Source: an uncultured Alphaproteobacteria bacterium (GTDB lineage Bacteria; Pseudomonadota; Alphaproteobacteria; HIMB59; GCA-002718135). Taken from it: 64,000 nt of DNA. Position numbers and translations under genes: made by a program. The notes beneath the pieces are model-generated. The model saw only the letters and a list, made by a program, of their open reading frames with translations. It did not search any database and was not told where the DNA came from. Location of the stretch: NCBI GenBank assembly GCA_902570155.1, contig CACFXU010000003.1:1-64000 (forward strand). Direction: 5' to 3'. Below are positions 40,202 through 52,165 of this stretch, piece after piece (the first letter of the stretch is position 1; every line of letters begins with the position of its first letter).

Positions 40202-40861
40202 ATGAGTGAAACATTTGAAATTGCAAGAAAAAATATGGTTGTTAATCAGTTAAGACCAAACAAAATTAATGAAAAAAATATCTTACAAATATTTGAAAAT
40301 ACTCCTAAAGAAAATTATCTGGATGTCAACTTAGGTAAAAATTGTTACCTAGATAATAATTTAGATATAACTGAGAAAAGAGGATATCTTAAAAATTTAC
40401 ACCTAGCTCAAATTATAAAATATTCGAAAATTTTACCAAATGACAAGGTGTTGCATATAGGTGGCTTAACGGGTTACTTTTCCACCCTTATTAGTTCACT
40501 GTGTAAAGAACTTCATGTTGTTGAAGAAAATAGAGAACTATTTAAATTATTAGAACATAATATTAACAATACTGATAATACTAATATTAGTTTATTTAAT
40601 CATAATTTATTAGATGGATTATCTGATAATGCTCCATTTAGCTTAATTATTATTGACGGACCTATATTTAAAATAACTGATAAGTTAAAGAAACAACTAG
40701 CAATGAATGGAGGAAGGTTAATATATATTAAAAAAATATATGATAATTTGGGTAAAGCTTATAAGATTATAAGAAATGAAGATTTGTATTCATCTGAGTA
40801 TTTATTTGATGTAATGAGTAGTTATCAAATTCAAGAACAACAAGAGGATTTTAAATTTTAA
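40202..40861 (+). CDS. Divergent protein-L-isoaspartate O-methyltransferase family protein
   Basis: MVVNQLRPNKI start, LHIGGLTGYFSTLISSL as degenerate motif I; next to tolC. Confidence 0.8.
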   Translation: MSETFEIARKNMVVNQLRPNKINEKNILQIFENTPKENYLDVNLGKNCYLDNNLDITEKRGYLKNLHLAQIIKYSKILPNDKVLHIGGLTGYFSTLISSLCKELHVVEENRELFKLLEHNINNTDNTNISLFNHNLLDGLSDNAPFSLIIIDGPIFKITDKLKKQLAMNGGRLIYIKKIYDNLGKAYKIIRNEDLYSSEYLFDVMSSYQIQEQQEDFKF

Positions 40862-42148
40862 ATGAGATTATTTATATTATTGTTATTACTTATTTATTCT
40901 AATTCTATATTTGCTCTATCGATTAATGATTCTGTAAAAAGTACGATTGCAAATAATTTGAAAGTAAAAATTGCTTTTGAAAAACTGAATGAAAGCAAAG
41001 AAACTATTGAGGTAGCTATAGGTAAAAAACTTCCAACAGTTACTGGCACAATTTCAGGTACATATAGTAATAGTGATACAACATCAGCAGCTGGTGTATC
41101 AACAACACCAGAGACTTTTACAGATAAATATAAAATTAGTATTACTCAAAATTTGTATGATGGTGGACAAAAAAGTTTAGAAATAGAAAGATCAAAAATT
41201 ATTTACGAAAATGCAGTTATAAACTTTTATAAAACAGTTCAAGATTTATCGCTAACAGCTGTAGAAGGTTATTTAACCGTAATAAATTATGAAAAATCAT
41301 TAGAAGCTTCTAAAAAAAATTTTGATTCTGTTTCAAGATTTTTAGAAGAAGTAAAATTAAAATATGAATTGGGATCAGCAACCAAAACTGAATTGAAAAA
41401 TGCTGAGAGTGCTTTTTCAATTGCTGAAACAAATCTTTTTTCAGCCGAACAAAACTACAAAGTCAGTTTAAAAACATTTAAATCAATTGTTGGTAAAGAA
41501 GCTATTAATTTAGAAGATTATGTTAATATAGAAGATGATTTGAATTTTGATAAAATACTTTCTGAAGTTTATAAGAATAATTTTAATATTTTAATTGCTC
41601 AAAATAATATAAAAATTAAAGAACTTGATCTCTCAAAAGAAAAAGGTTCTAATAGACCTACCTTAGATATAACAGCTTCCACAGAGTATTCGGATGGTTC
41701 ACGAATAGATGCGGGAAGTGAAAATACCAATGCAGCAATAGGATTAACTCTAACAATTCCTATATTTCAGCAAAACATTGACAAATCAGACATTAGAAAA
41801 ATAAATTCTCAAATTTTACAAACCGAAATTGAGTTAGATGATCTTAAAGAAAGTTTAAATATTGAGGTATCAAATTATTATAAAAACTATTTAGTTAGTA
41901 AATCAAATTTAAATACATCTTTATTAACTATAGAATATGCAAATACTCTTCTAGAAAGTACTCAAGAAGAATACAACCTTGGGACAAAATCCATCACTGA
42001 TCTAATAGAAGCAGAAACTAATCTTTTAAACGTAAATGTTGAATATTTTAATGCAAATAAAAACTATCTGATTAATTATTTTAATTTACTAGCTTTAGAT
42101 GGTTCACTGATTAAATTATTTGAGGAGTATCTTCCAAGCTATAATTAG
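40862..42148 (+). CDS. tolC: TolC family outer membrane protein
   Basis: Signal peptide; repeats such as YELGSATKTELKNAESAF and YNLGTKSITDLIEAETNLLN. Confidence 0.9.
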   Translation: MRLFILLLLLIYSNSIFALSINDSVKSTIANNLKVKIAFEKLNESKETIEVAIGKKLPTVTGTISGTYSNSDTTSAAGVSTTPETFTDKYKISITQNLYDGGQKSLEIERSKIIYENAVINFYKTVQDLSLTAVEGYLTVINYEKSLEASKKNFDSVSRFLEEVKLKYELGSATKTELKNAESAFSIAETNLFSAEQNYKVSLKTFKSIVGKEAINLEDYVNIEDDLNFDKILSEVYKNNFNILIAQNNIKIKELDLSKEKGSNRPTLDITASTEYSDGSRIDAGSENTNAAIGLTLTIPIFQQNIDKSDIRKINSQILQTEIELDDLKESLNIEVSNYYKNYLVSKSNLNTSLLTIEYANTLLESTQEEYNLGTKSITDLIEAETNLLNVNVEYFNANKNYLINYFNLLALDGSLIKLFEEYLPSYN

Positions 42149-42185
42149 AGTTTTATTAATTTAATTAAACATTTATAATACCTAT

Positions 42186-42470
42186 ATGAATACAAAAAAT
42201 TCTATCAATGAATCTCTTGAAGTCATACGAAGAGCACTTGAAGATGAAAAAAAAGATTCAAATAAACATTCTTCATCTAACATTTTAATACTTAATCAAA
42301 AGGTTAACAGTGATGGTACAATAAAATTACTTCAAAAAGAAGAAGAGATAAATAGTGAAATTAATGATATTATAGACCAAAAACTTTCCTATCTTGTAGA
42401 AAATAAAATTGAAAAAATACTTGATGAGAAAATCCCAAAATTACTAAAAAATTATTTCGATTCAAAATAG
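42186..42470 (+). CDS. PopZ/DUF2497-like small protein
   Basis: N-terminal SINESLEVIRRALEDEKK and C-terminal IIDQKLSYLVENKIEKILDEKIPKLLKNYF resemble PopZ; located directly before valS. Confidence 0.7.
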   Translation: MNTKNSINESLEVIRRALEDEKKDSNKHSSSNILILNQKVNSDGTIKLLQKEEEINSEINDIIDQKLSYLVENKIEKILDEKIPKLLKNYFDSK

Positions 42471-42475
42471 TTACG

Positions 42476-45103
42476 ATGCAGCTTGATAAATTTTTTGATT
42501 TTTTAAAAGATGAAAAAAATCTTTATTCCCAATGGGAGAAATCAAATTGTTTTAAACCACAAAAAGGAGGTGAACCTTATTCTATAATGATGCCACCACC
42601 TAATGTTACAGGTAGCTTACATATGGGTCATGCTTTGACCTTCACAATTCAAGATATATTAATCAGATACCATAGAATGAAGGGTATGGAAGTATTGTGG
42701 CAAGCAGGTACAGATCACGCAGGAATAGCTACTCAGATGGTGGTTGAAAGAAAATTAAGTGAGTTAAACCTAGATCGACGATCTCTAGGTAGAGAAAAGT
42801 TTATTGAAAAAGTATGGGAATGGAAAAAAGAGTCGGGTGGTCAGATAAGTAATCAATTAAGAAGACTTGGTGCTTCTGCAGATTGGTCAAGAGAAAGATT
42901 TACAATGGATGAAGGTCTTTCTAATGCAGTTAAGAGAGTTTTTGTTAATTTATTTAATGATGGAATTATTTATAAAGATAAGAGATTGGTGAATTGGGAT
43001 CCAAAACTTTTAACAGCTATTTCTGATCTAGAAGTAGAGCAAAGAGATACTGAAGGAAGTTTATGGCATATTAAATATCCTATAGATGAAAATAATCATA
43101 TCATTGTTGCAACAACAAGACCCGAGACAATGTTAGGTGATACCGCAGTTGCCGTTCATCCAGATGATGAAAAATATAAAAATCTAATTGGCAAACTTTG
43201 TAACTTACCAATTTCAAATAAGAAAATACCAATTATTGCTGATGAATATGCAGATCCTGAAAAAGGTTCTGGAGCTGTAAAAATTACACCTGCACATGAT
43301 TTTAATGATTTTGAGGTAGGAAAGAGACATGATTTAGAATTTATTAATATTTTTGATGAAAATGCTAAACTGAACTCAAATGTGCCTGAAGAATTTCGAA
43401 ATCTAGATCGATTTGAAGCAAGAAAACTGATTTTAAAAAAATTAGATGAAATGAATTTATTAATTAAAGAAGAAAAACAGCAAATGGTCATACCATATGG
43501 TGATAGATCAGGTGTTATTATTGAGCCATGGCTGACAGACCAATGGTTTTGTGATGCAAAAAAATTATCAGTTGATCCAATATCAGCTGTTAGAGATAAT
43601 AGTTCTAAATTTATTCCTAAACAATGGGAAAATACATTTTATAATTGGATGGAAAATATTCAACCGTGGTGTATTTCAAGACAGTTATGGTGGGGACATC
43701 AAATTCCTGCATGGTATGGTCCTGATAATAAATATTTTGTTAGTGAAACTCTAGAAGGGGCACAAAATCAAGCAAAAGAATTTTATGGTAATGATGTTGA
43801 GCTTAGACAAGATGAAGACGTTCTAGATACTTGGTTTTCTTCTGCTCTATGGACATTCTCTACTTTGGATTGGCCAAATAAAACCTATGAATTAGATAGA
43901 TTTTATCCTGGCAACGTTTTAGTTACTGGTTTTGATATTATATTTTTTTGGGTTGCACGGATGATGATGATGGGTTCTTATTTTATGAAGGAAACTCCAT
44001 TTAAAGATATTTATATTCATCCTTTAATACGTGATGAAAAAGGACAAAAAATGTCTAAATCAAAAGGAAATATAATTGATCCTTTAGAGTTATTAGATAA
44101 ATATGGTGCTGATACATTAAGATTTACACTAACAGCTCTATTAAATCCTGGACGAGATGTAAAATTATCTGAAGCTAGAGTTAAAGGATATAAATCATTC
44201 ACAAATAAAATTTGGAATGCTGGAAAATTTTTACAATTGAATAATTCAATTTTTATAGATGATATTTCAATTGATTCAATTATTTTTGATGCAAACAAAT
44301 GGATAATAAAAGAATTGAATGATTTGAACACTCAACTTGATCAATTAACTAAAAAGTATTTGTTTCATGAAATAGCCAATAAAATTTATCATTTTGTATG
44401 GCATACTTATTGTGATTGGTACATTGAAATTATTAAACAAAATTTTGACAATGAAAAATTTGCTGATGAAATTAAAAAAGTTTCTGGATGGACATTTATT
44501 CAAGTTTTAAAGATCATACATCCAATTATGCCATTTATAAGTGAAAAATTATGGAGATCTTTAGTTGATGATAAATCATATTTAATGAACCAAGTTTTTC
44601 AAAATTATTCAACAAATAATTCTTTTAATAATTCTAAAAAAAACTTTGAAATATTTATTGAATTCATAACATCTATAAGAAATTTAAGATCAGAACTAAA
44701 TATACCCTATAAACAATTAATTAATATCTCAATAGAAGCAAAAAATGAAGAACTTAATAATTTTCTAATTGCTTATAAAAATGAAATAAGTAATTTTTTA
44801 AAAACCAAAGATATTAGTTTTGATAAAATTCAACCTAATAAGAATTCCGCTTTAATTGTATTAACATCATTATCAGTTTTAATCCCTTTAGATGGTATTA
44901 TTGACTCAGAAGCAGAACTAAAAAAATTAAATAAGAAAAAGCAAATTGAGCAAGAAAAATTTAATAAAGTTAATGACAAATTAAAAAATGATAACTTCAT
45001 GAATAAAGCTTCAGAGGAAATTATTAATAAATTTAAAAATGAGGCAAATATTTATAAATCTTCTATTGAAAAAATTGATCAAATAATAAATACTATCAAA
45101 TAG
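42476..45103 (+). CDS. valS: Valyl-tRNA synthetase
   Basis: [23 protein letters not shown] (HIGH), [26 protein letters not shown] (KMSKS). Confidence 0.97.
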   Translation: MQLDKFFDFLKDEKNLYSQWEKSNCFKPQKGGEPYSIMMPPPNVTGSLHMGHALTFTIQDILIRYHRMKGMEVLWQAGTDHAGIATQMVVERKLSELNLDRRSLGREKFIEKVWEWKKESGGQISNQLRRLGASADWSRERFTMDEGLSNAVKRVFVNLFNDGIIYKDKRLVNWDPKLLTAISDLEVEQRDTEGSLWHIKYPIDENNHIIVATTRPETMLGDTAVAVHPDDEKYKNLIGKLCNLPISNKKIPIIADEYADPEKGSGAVKITPAHDFNDFEVGKRHDLEFINIFDENAKLNSNVPEEFRNLDRFEARKLILKKLDEMNLLIKEEKQQMVIPYGDRSGVIIEPWLTDQWFCDAKKLSVDPISAVRDNSSKFIPKQWENTFYNWMENIQPWCISRQLWWGHQIPAWYGPDNKYFVSETLEGAQNQAKEFYGNDVELRQDEDVLDTWFSSALWTFSTLDWPNKTYELDRFYPGNVLVTGFDIIFFWVARMMMMGSYFMKETPFKDIYIHPLIRDEKGQKMSKSKGNIIDPLELLDKYGADTLRFTLTALLNPGRDVKLSEARVKGYKSFTNKIWNAGKFLQLNNSIFIDDISIDSIIFDANKWIIKELNDLNTQLDQLTKKYLFHEIANKIYHFVWHTYCDWYIEIIKQNFDNEKFADEIKKVSGWTFIQVLKIIHPIMPFISEKLWRSLVDDKSYLMNQVFQNYSTNNSFNNSKKNFEIFIEFITSIRNLRSELNIPYKQLINISIEAKNEELNNFLIAYKNEISNFLKTKDISFDKIQPNKNSALIVLTSLSVLIPLDGIIDSEAELKKLNKKKQIEQEKFNKVNDKLKNDNFMNKASEEIINKFKNEANIYKSSIEKIDQIINTIK

Positions 45104-45104
45104 A

Positions 45105-46835
45105 ATGGAAGATAAGGGTTCAAATAGAAAATCTAATCTACCTAGCAGATATGTTAGTGTAGGGCCTAAAAGTGCGCCTCATAGATCTTATTATTATGCT
45201 ATGGGTTTGAAAGAACATGAAATTTATCAACCATTTGTAGGTGTTGTTAGCACCTGGAATGAATCAGCCCCTTGCAACATTACTCTTCAGGATCAAGCGC
45301 AACATGTGAAGACAGGTGTCAAAGATGCTGGAGGAACACCAAGAGAATTTACAACTATAACAGTAACAGATGGAATTGCCATGGGGCATGAGGCAATGAA
45401 ATCCTCTCTTATTAGTAGAGAGGTTATTGCAGACTCCATTGAATTATCTGTAAGAGGTCACTGTTATGATGCAATAGTTGGACTTGCTGGCTGTGATAAA
45501 TCTTTGCCAGGTTTAATGATGGCTATGGTTAGACTAAATGTACCATCTGTATTCATATATGGGGGTTCAATCTTACCAGGAAAATACAAGGGTAAAGATG
45601 TTACTGTTATTGATGTTTTTGAAGCAGTTGGAAAACATGCTGCTGGAACTATCTCAGATCAAGATTTAAAAGATATTGAACAAGTTGCTTGCCCATCTGC
45701 TGGATCGTGTGGAGGTCAGTTTACAGCAAATACAATGGCATGTATTTCTGAAGCAGTTGGTTTAGCTCTAACAAATTCAGCTATGCCACCAGCAGTAAAT
45801 ACTGAAGAAAGAAAAGGTTATGGTGAAAAGAGTGGTAAAGCTATAATGAATTTATTAGAAAAGAATATAAGGCCAAGGGATATAGTAACTATTGATTCAT
45901 TAGTAAACGCTGCAAGAGTAGTTGCAGCTACTGGAGGTTCAACTAATGCAGCACTCCATCTTCCTGCGATAGCTAATGAAGCGGGTTTAAAATTTACATT
46001 AAGAGATGTTGTGGAAATTTATAATTCGACTCCTTATATCGGAGATATGCAACCTGGTGGAAAGTATGTTGCTAAAGATTTATATGATGTAGGAGGTGTG
46101 CCAGTTGTTATAAAATCTTTATTAGATGGCGGTTATATAAACGGTGACTGCATAACTGTTACAGGAAAAACAATAGCTGAAAATCATAAAGAAGTAATAT
46201 TTCCTACAAATCAAGATGTTGTTTATAAATGTGATAATCCAATTAGTGAAAATAGTTCAGTCGTAGGGTTGTGGGGTAATCTTGCTCCAGATGGATGTAT
46301 ATCAAAAATAGCAGGTTTAAAAAATTTAACTTTTAAAGGAAAAGCTAAATGTTTTGACTCAGAAGAAGATGCTCTAACCGCAGTTTTAAAAAATGAAATT
46401 AAAGCAGGAGATGCGGTAATAATTAGATATGAAGGTCCTAAAGGAGGGCCTGGTATGCGTGAAATGCTTTCAACAACAGGTGCAATATATGGGCAAGGGT
46501 TAGGTGAAACTGTTGCTTTAATTACAGACGGACGGTTTTCAGGCGGCACAAGAGGATTTTGCATTGGTCATGTAGGACCAGAAGCAGCTGTGGGAGGTAT
46601 GATAGGCTTACTTAAAGATGGCGATGAGATTATTATCGATGCTGTTAAGGGCGAAATCAACGTTACACTTTCAGATCAAGAAATAGAAAAGAGAAAAAAA
46701 GATTGGAAGCCAAGAAAAACTAATCATAATTCTGGATCTATATGGAAATATTCTCAAACTGTTGGACCAGCTTACGAGGGTGCTGTTACTCAACCAGGAG
46801 CAAAAGACGAAACGCATACATACGCTGATATTTAA
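45105..46835 (+). CDS. ilvD: Dihydroxy-acid dehydratase
   Basis: [66 protein letters not shown]. Confidence 0.97.
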   Translation: MEDKGSNRKSNLPSRYVSVGPKSAPHRSYYYAMGLKEHEIYQPFVGVVSTWNESAPCNITLQDQAQHVKTGVKDAGGTPREFTTITVTDGIAMGHEAMKSSLISREVIADSIELSVRGHCYDAIVGLAGCDKSLPGLMMAMVRLNVPSVFIYGGSILPGKYKGKDVTVIDVFEAVGKHAAGTISDQDLKDIEQVACPSAGSCGGQFTANTMACISEAVGLALTNSAMPPAVNTEERKGYGEKSGKAIMNLLEKNIRPRDIVTIDSLVNAARVVAATGGSTNAALHLPAIANEAGLKFTLRDVVEIYNSTPYIGDMQPGGKYVAKDLYDVGGVPVVIKSLLDGGYINGDCITVTGKTIAENHKEVIFPTNQDVVYKCDNPISENSSVVGLWGNLAPDGCISKIAGLKNLTFKGKAKCFDSEEDALTAVLKNEIKAGDAVIIRYEGPKGGPGMREMLSTTGAIYGQGLGETVALITDGRFSGGTRGFCIGHVGPEAAVGGMIGLLKDGDEIIIDAVKGEINVTLSDQEIEKRKKDWKPRKTNHNSGSIWKYSQTVGPAYEGAVTQPGAKDETHTYADI

Positions 46836-46837
46836 TA

Positions 46838-47623
46838 TTAATTAACTAATTCAATTGTAACTGGTGTGTGATCAGAGGCCTTTTCCCATCCTCTTGGTTC
46901 ACGATTAACATTAACTGATTTAATCAAATCAGTTACTTCTGGTGTAGTAAGAAAATGATCAATTCGTAGACCATTACCTTTTTGCCAATTTCCACCTCTA
47001 TAACCCCAAAAGGTCCAGTTAGTATTTCCATCAACAAAGTATTTAACTGTATCAACAAAACCTAAATTCAAAAGATTTCTAAATTTTTCTCTTGTTAATG
47101 GATGGGCACAAGCATCATTTTTAAAATTTTCTGGTGAATACACATCTTCATCATTAGGTATTACATTAAAATCTCCACCTATAATTATTGGTTGATTATT
47201 ATTAATTAATTCTTTGATATATTTATTAAAATTTATCATCCAATCAATTTTGTAATCAAATTTTTCTGTTTCAATTGGATTTCCATTTGGAAGATAAATA
47301 TTTATTAATTTAATTTTATTTTTTATATTTTTTAAGGATATTTCTGTTTCAATAAATCTGGAATTTACATCTTGGTAATTAGGAATTTTTAAGTTTGAAA
47401 TTTCAATACTTTCTTTGCTGAGTATGGCTACCCCATTCCAAGCTTTTTGCCCATTTACATAACATTTATAATTAATATTTTCTAATTCCTCTTTAGGAAA
47501 GCTTTCATTTGTGCATTTTAATTCTTGAATTAAATATATATCTGATTGATCTTTTTTTATAAATTTTATTAAATGTTCTATTCTTGCATTAACTGAATTT
47601 ACATTCCATGTAGTAATTTTCAT
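46838..47623 (-). CDS. xthA: Exodeoxyribonuclease III
   Basis: MKITTWNVNSVNARIEHL, LIQELKC, GGDFNVIPNDEDVY, RIDHFLTTP, ASDHTPVTIEL. Confidence 0.95.
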   Translation of the reverse strand: MKITTWNVNSVNARIEHLIKFIKKDQSDIYLIQELKCTNESFPKEELENINYKCYVNGQKAWNGVAILSKESIEISNLKIPNYQDVNSRFIETEISLKNIKNKIKLINIYLPNGNPIETEKFDYKIDWMINFNKYIKELINNNQPIIIGGDFNVIPNDEDVYSPENFKNDACAHPLTREKFRNLLNLGFVDTVKYFVDGNTNWTFWGYRGGNWQKGNGLRIDHFLTTPEVTDLIKSVNVNREPRGWEKASDHTPVTIELVN

Positions 47624-47950
47624 TTATATTGAAAAAGAAGTACCACATCCACATGATGAAGATGCTAGAGGATTAGAAATTTTAAATGACGATCCAATCA
47701 ATTCATTAACATAATCAATTTTCGATCCTTTTATTAATTCAATTGAAGTTTTATCTATCAATACATTAGCATTTTTATAATTAAAGATTAAATCATCATC
47801 ATTTGGTTTATCAGAAAAATCAAATTTATATTGAAATCCAGCACAACCACCACCTAATACGGTAATTCTGAAATATTTAGATTTTTCAGAGAGAAGTATC
47901 TTGTTGATATGATTCTGAGCACTTTCTGTTACTTCAATTATATTGTCCAT
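47624..47950 (-). CDS. erpA: Iron-sulfur cluster insertion protein (ErpA/IscA A-type)
   Basis: RITVLGGGCAGFQYKFDF ... SSCGCGTSFSI. Confidence 0.92.
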   Translation of the reverse strand: MDNIIEVTESAQNHINKILLSEKSKYFRITVLGGGCAGFQYKFDFSDKPNDDDLIFNYKNANVLIDKTSIELIKGSKIDYVNELIGSSFKISNPLASSSCGCGTSFSI

Positions 47951-48004
47951 TTATCTAAATATTGTTATTAGTTATTTTTTTACAACTATAATATAAATTT
48001 TCTT

Positions 48005-49123
48005 ATGTTCAAACATTTAGCTTCCAATCCAGATAATTCAAATGGAAGATTATATAATGAGCTAGATGATGATTTGAGAAATCCATTTGAAAGAGATAGA
48101 GCTAGAGTTATTCACTCTAATTCTTTTAGAAAATTAAAACACAAAACCCAAGTATTTATTGAAAGTGAGAGTGATTATTTTAGGACTAGACTAACTCATT
48201 CTTTGGAAGTTGCTCAAATATCAAGATCAATTTGTAGATTACTTGAATTAGATGAAGATCTAGGTGAAACAGTTGCTCTCGCACATGATTTAGGCCATCC
48301 TCCTTTTGGTCATATTGGCGAAGATGCACTTGATTATTCAATGAAAAAGTTTGGAGGTTTTAATCATAATGATCAAACCTTGAGAGTTTTAACATATGTA
48401 GAAAAAAGACACCCTGATTTTGATGGATTAAATCTAACATGGGAGAGCTTAGAGGGAATCATAAAACATAATGGAATTATGAGTGACCATTTGCCTTATC
48501 ACTTAGATAATTATTCAAAATTACACAATCTCAATCTAACTGATCAACCTTATTTAGAATCACAGATAGCAAGTATATCTGATGATATTGCTTATAATAA
48601 TCACGATGTAGAGGATGCTATTAGAGCAAACTTAATATCATTAGATGATATTGCAGAGTTAAGTTTTTTTGAAAAAATTATAATTGATTTAAGAGATCAC
48701 TATAAAGATATTCCAAATAAACTTCTAGTGTATCAAGTTTTAAGAAATTCCATATCTAATATGATAAATGATATATATGAGACTACAAAAAAAAATTTAA
48801 TTGAAAATAATATTAATTCTATTGATGAAATACGTAAAAAAAATAATTTCGTTGTTTCATTTTCAAATGAAATGAAGAAAAATTGTGACATAATTAAAAA
48901 ATTCTTATTTGATAAAGTTTATAATCACAGTCATTTATCAGATAAGAGACGGTATTCAAAAAAGGTTATATCTACTTTGTTTACTTATTTCGTAAAAAAT
49001 AATAATAAACTACCAGTAGATTGGAGAAATCAAAATATTGAAATTGAAAGATTAATTTGTGATTATATTTCAGGAATGACTGATAGATTTGCTCTTAATT
49101 TATATAAGGAGATTAGTGAATAA
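48005..49123 (+). CDS. dgt: dGTP triphosphohydrolase-like protein
   Basis: HSNSFRKLKHKTQVF, RLTHSLEVAQISRSI, ALAHDLGHPPFGHIGEDAL (HD motif). Confidence 0.95.
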   Translation: MFKHLASNPDNSNGRLYNELDDDLRNPFERDRARVIHSNSFRKLKHKTQVFIESESDYFRTRLTHSLEVAQISRSICRLLELDEDLGETVALAHDLGHPPFGHIGEDALDYSMKKFGGFNHNDQTLRVLTYVEKRHPDFDGLNLTWESLEGIIKHNGIMSDHLPYHLDNYSKLHNLNLTDQPYLESQIASISDDIAYNNHDVEDAIRANLISLDDIAELSFFEKIIIDLRDHYKDIPNKLLVYQVLRNSISNMINDIYETTKKNLIENNINSIDEIRKKNNFVVSFSNEMKKNCDIIKKFLFDKVYNHSHLSDKRRYSKKVISTLFTYFVKNNNKLPVDWRNQNIEIERLICDYISGMTDRFALNLYKEISE

Positions 49124-50846
49124 TTTTATAAAAGAACTTTCAGATTTTTTATTTGATTTTACAGATTTTTTAGAGAGTAACAAATTTATATCTCCAATCA
49201 ATAAAAAACAGATTAACATCGATTACTCTTCAAATAATAAACAAGGTGATTTAGCGACAAATTTTTATTTAATTATTAAAAGAAAAATTATTAATGAAAC
49301 TTTTAATATTGAAAAAGAACTAAATGATAGAATTAAATCAATTGAATTTATCGATTATTTTGTGGTTTCAAAAAATGGTTTTATAAATTTTTTTCTCAAA
49401 GATAAGTTTGTATTAAGAAGTTTAAAGGAAATTTATAGTAAAAATTTTTTAAATTATATTAATTATGGTGCAGGTAAAAAAATAAATGTTGAATTTGTTT
49501 CGGCTAATCCAACTGGACCATTACATATAGCCCATATAAGAGGTGCTGTATTTGGAGATGTATTAAGCTCTCTTTATACTAAAACAGGTTTTGATGTTAC
49601 CAGAGAGTATTACGTAAATGATGCAGGTTCTCAAATTGATAAATTATCAAAATCTCTTTTGAAAAGATATTTACAATTATTTGATAAAAAAATTGAATTA
49701 GAAGAAGATGAGTATCCTGGTGAATACCTAAAAGATATTGCAAAAAAAATTAAAAATGAAGATGGTGATAAGTGGTTAAAATTTCAGCAAGAAGAAACTA
49801 TTCAATATTTTAAAAATTTTGCATTAAAAAATATACTTTTAAGCATAAAATCAGATTTAGAATTAATAAATATAAGATTTGATAAATTTACTCATGAAAG
49901 TGAAATAGAAAAAAGTAAAATTATTGACGAACTTTTTTCAATCTTAGATGAAAAAAAATTACTATATGAAGGTATTTTAGAGAAACCAAAGGGTGATGAT
50001 TCTGATTGGGAGCCAAGAGAGCAATTATTATTTAGATCCTCTAAATTATTAGACAATGAAGATCGAGCATTAAAAAAATCAAATGGTGAATGGACATATT
50101 TTGCTAATGATGCAGCTTATCATTTAGATAAATGTAAAAGAAATTTTGATAAATTAGTAAATATTTGGGGGTCTGATCATATCGGCTATATTCCAAGAAT
50201 GAATTCGTTAATTAAAGCAATTAAAGATGATGAAACTTATTTAAATATTTTAACTTGTCAGATTGTAAGTTTAATTCAAAATAAACAAAAAATAAAAATG
50301 TCAAAAAGATCTGGAAATTTTGTGACATTAGCTAATGTTCATTCTAAGGTTGGGAAAGATCCTATAAGATACTACATGATTTCTACTAAAAATGAGACAG
50401 CAATTGACTTTGATTTAGATGCTGTTGTTGAAAAAAATAAAGATAATAAAGTTTTTTATTGTCAATACGCACACGCTAGAGCTTCATCAGTGATAAATAA
50501 AGCAAACGAATTAGGTATAAAAATCAAAAATGATTATAATTTTTCTGCAACACAAAATCTATCTGATGAGGAGGTAAAATTCATCAAAAAGTTAATTTGT
50601 TATCCTTATTTGTTGTATCAATCATCATATTATAATGAACCTCATAGACTAATCAATTATTTAGAAGAAATTTCCTCTGATTTCCATTCAATTTGGAATA
50701 AAGGCAAAGATAATGAATCACTTCGTTTTATAGATGAAAAAAATGCAGAAAAGACAATTTCAAAAATATTTTGGTTGGAGTCATTTAGAGTTATTTTAAA
50801 AGATATATTTTCAATTATTGATATAAGCGCACCTGAAACAATGTAA
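49116..50846 (+). CDS. argS: Arginyl-tRNA synthetase (GTG start; ORF track start 49089 is over-extended)
   Basis: VEFVSANPTGPLHIAHIRGAVFGDVLS, KMSKRSGNFVTL; GTG at 49116 follows an AGGAG. Confidence 0.93.
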   Translation: MNNFIKELSDFLFDFTDFLESNKFISPINKKQINIDYSSNNKQGDLATNFYLIIKRKIINETFNIEKELNDRIKSIEFIDYFVVSKNGFINFFLKDKFVLRSLKEIYSKNFLNYINYGAGKKINVEFVSANPTGPLHIAHIRGAVFGDVLSSLYTKTGFDVTREYYVNDAGSQIDKLSKSLLKRYLQLFDKKIELEEDEYPGEYLKDIAKKIKNEDGDKWLKFQQEETIQYFKNFALKNILLSIKSDLELINIRFDKFTHESEIEKSKIIDELFSILDEKKLLYEGILEKPKGDDSDWEPREQLLFRSSKLLDNEDRALKKSNGEWTYFANDAAYHLDKCKRNFDKLVNIWGSDHIGYIPRMNSLIKAIKDDETYLNILTCQIVSLIQNKQKIKMSKRSGNFVTLANVHSKVGKDPIRYYMISTKNETAIDFDLDAVVEKNKDNKVFYCQYAHARASSVINKANELGIKIKNDYNFSATQNLSDEEVKFIKKLICYPYLLYQSSYYNEPHRLINYLEEISSDFHSIWNKGKDNESLRFIDEKNAEKTISKIFWLESFRVILKDIFSIIDISAPETM

Positions 50847-51358
50847 TGATTAAAAGAATTATTTTTAAAAGAAAAAATAATTACATTTTAAAATATTCTT
50901 TATTATTATTACTATTTATTATTATTCTTTATCTTATCTTTTTTTATTATTTTAGTAATAGGGAGTATTTTGTCATACCTAAATTTACTGATAAATATTT
51001 TGTTATTCCTACTAATAAAGAAGGTGAGGTTGTTGATTATTTAGACAAGAAAAGTTTAAATAACATAGATAATGAAATTCAAGATTTTGATTTTAAAAAT
51101 ATAGATGAACTTGATTTTACAATTCAATTATATAGCAATGATAATTTTGAAAATATTAATAAATACTTGAACAATTTATTAGAAAATAAAAAAGAAATTA
51201 TAGATCATGAAGATATTTTTGTTTTTTATAAAAAAACTGAAATAGGTACTCAATATTTTATTACCTATAAAAATTACATTTCTAAGAATAATGCTTCTGA
51301 AGCTTGTGATTTATTAACTATTGTTAAGAGCTGCATAATACTTAATTTACAAAATTAA
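50846..51358 (+). CDS. Membrane-anchored SPOR-domain-like protein
   Basis: N-terminal TM and C-terminal FTIQLYSNDNFENINKYLNNL...YFITYKNYISKNNASEACDLL; between argS and scpA. Confidence 0.65.
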   Translation: MIKRIIFKRKNNYILKYSLLLLLFIIILYLIFFYYFSNREYFVIPKFTDKYFVIPTNKEGEVVDYLDKKSLNNIDNEIQDFDFKNIDELDFTIQLYSNDNFENINKYLNNLLENKKEIIDHEDIFVFYKKTEIGTQYFITYKNYISKNNASEACDLLTIVKSCIILNLQN

Positions 51359-51397
51359 TAATATTGAGAGAATCTCAATAATTTTATATAAAAAACT

Positions 51398-52165
51398 GTG
51401 TTAAATATTCCAGATACAGTAATAAAAGAAGGTCAATTTAACCTATTATTAGAGAATTTTGAGGGTCCAATAGACCTTTTGTTGATTTTGGCTAGATCAC
51501 AGAAGGTTGATTTATCTGATATATCTATATCAGAATTAGCTGATCAATATATTAACTTTATTAATCAATATAGAAATATTCATATTGAAATAGCTGCTGA
51601 TTATTTAGTGATGGCAGCATGGCTAACGTATTTGAAATCAAGATTACTGTTACCAAAAGAAGAAAAAACAGATGAATATACAGCAGATGAATTAGAAGAG
51701 GCCTTAAAATATCAATTACAGAGACTAGAGGCTTTTCAAAATATTTCTAAAATCATATATTCAAGACCTCTTGTTAATAGAGATGTATTTTATGGGGGGT
51801 CATCTGAAGGTCTCAAAGTTAAATATAATATAAATTATACATCTAATTTATATGACTTACTAAAATCATATAGTCAAATACTTAAATCGAATGAACAGGT
51901 AAAACAATTAACTATTGAGTATTCAGAACTTTATTCAGTTGACCAAGCAGTTAAAAGATTAAAAGGTATTTTTGGAAATATTACAGAATGGACTAATTTA
52001 CTAAATGTAATTCCAAATTTAATCAAAGCTAATAAAACAATTAATAAATCAATTATCTCATCTAACTTTGTTGCTTCTTTAGAATTATCAAAAAATGGAT
52101 TTATTGATTTAAAACAAGATGAAAATTTTGGTAATATTTATATAAAATTTAATCAAAATGGATAA
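51398..52165 (+). CDS. scpA: Segregation and condensation protein A
   Basis: LLENFEGPIDLLLILARSQKVDLSDISISELADQYI; YLVMAAWLTYLKSRLLLP. Confidence 0.93.
   Translation: MLNIPDTVIKEGQFNLLLENFEGPIDLLLILARSQKVDLSDISISELADQYINFINQYRNIHIEIAADYLVMAAWLTYLKSRLLLPKEEKTDEYTADELEEALKYQLQRLEAFQNISKIIYSRPLVNRDVFYGGSSEGLKVKYNINYTSNLYDLLKSYSQILKSNEQVKQLTIEYSELYSVDQAVKRLKGIFGNITEWTNLLNVIPNLIKANKTINKSIISSNFVASLELSKNGFIDLKQDENFGNIYIKFNQNG

Noticed and set aside
43156-44331. Antisense or out-of-frame ORFs within valS, and 46223-46564 within ilvD
   Set aside because: Shadowed by aminoacyl-tRNA synthetase and dehydratase genes with full motif support.
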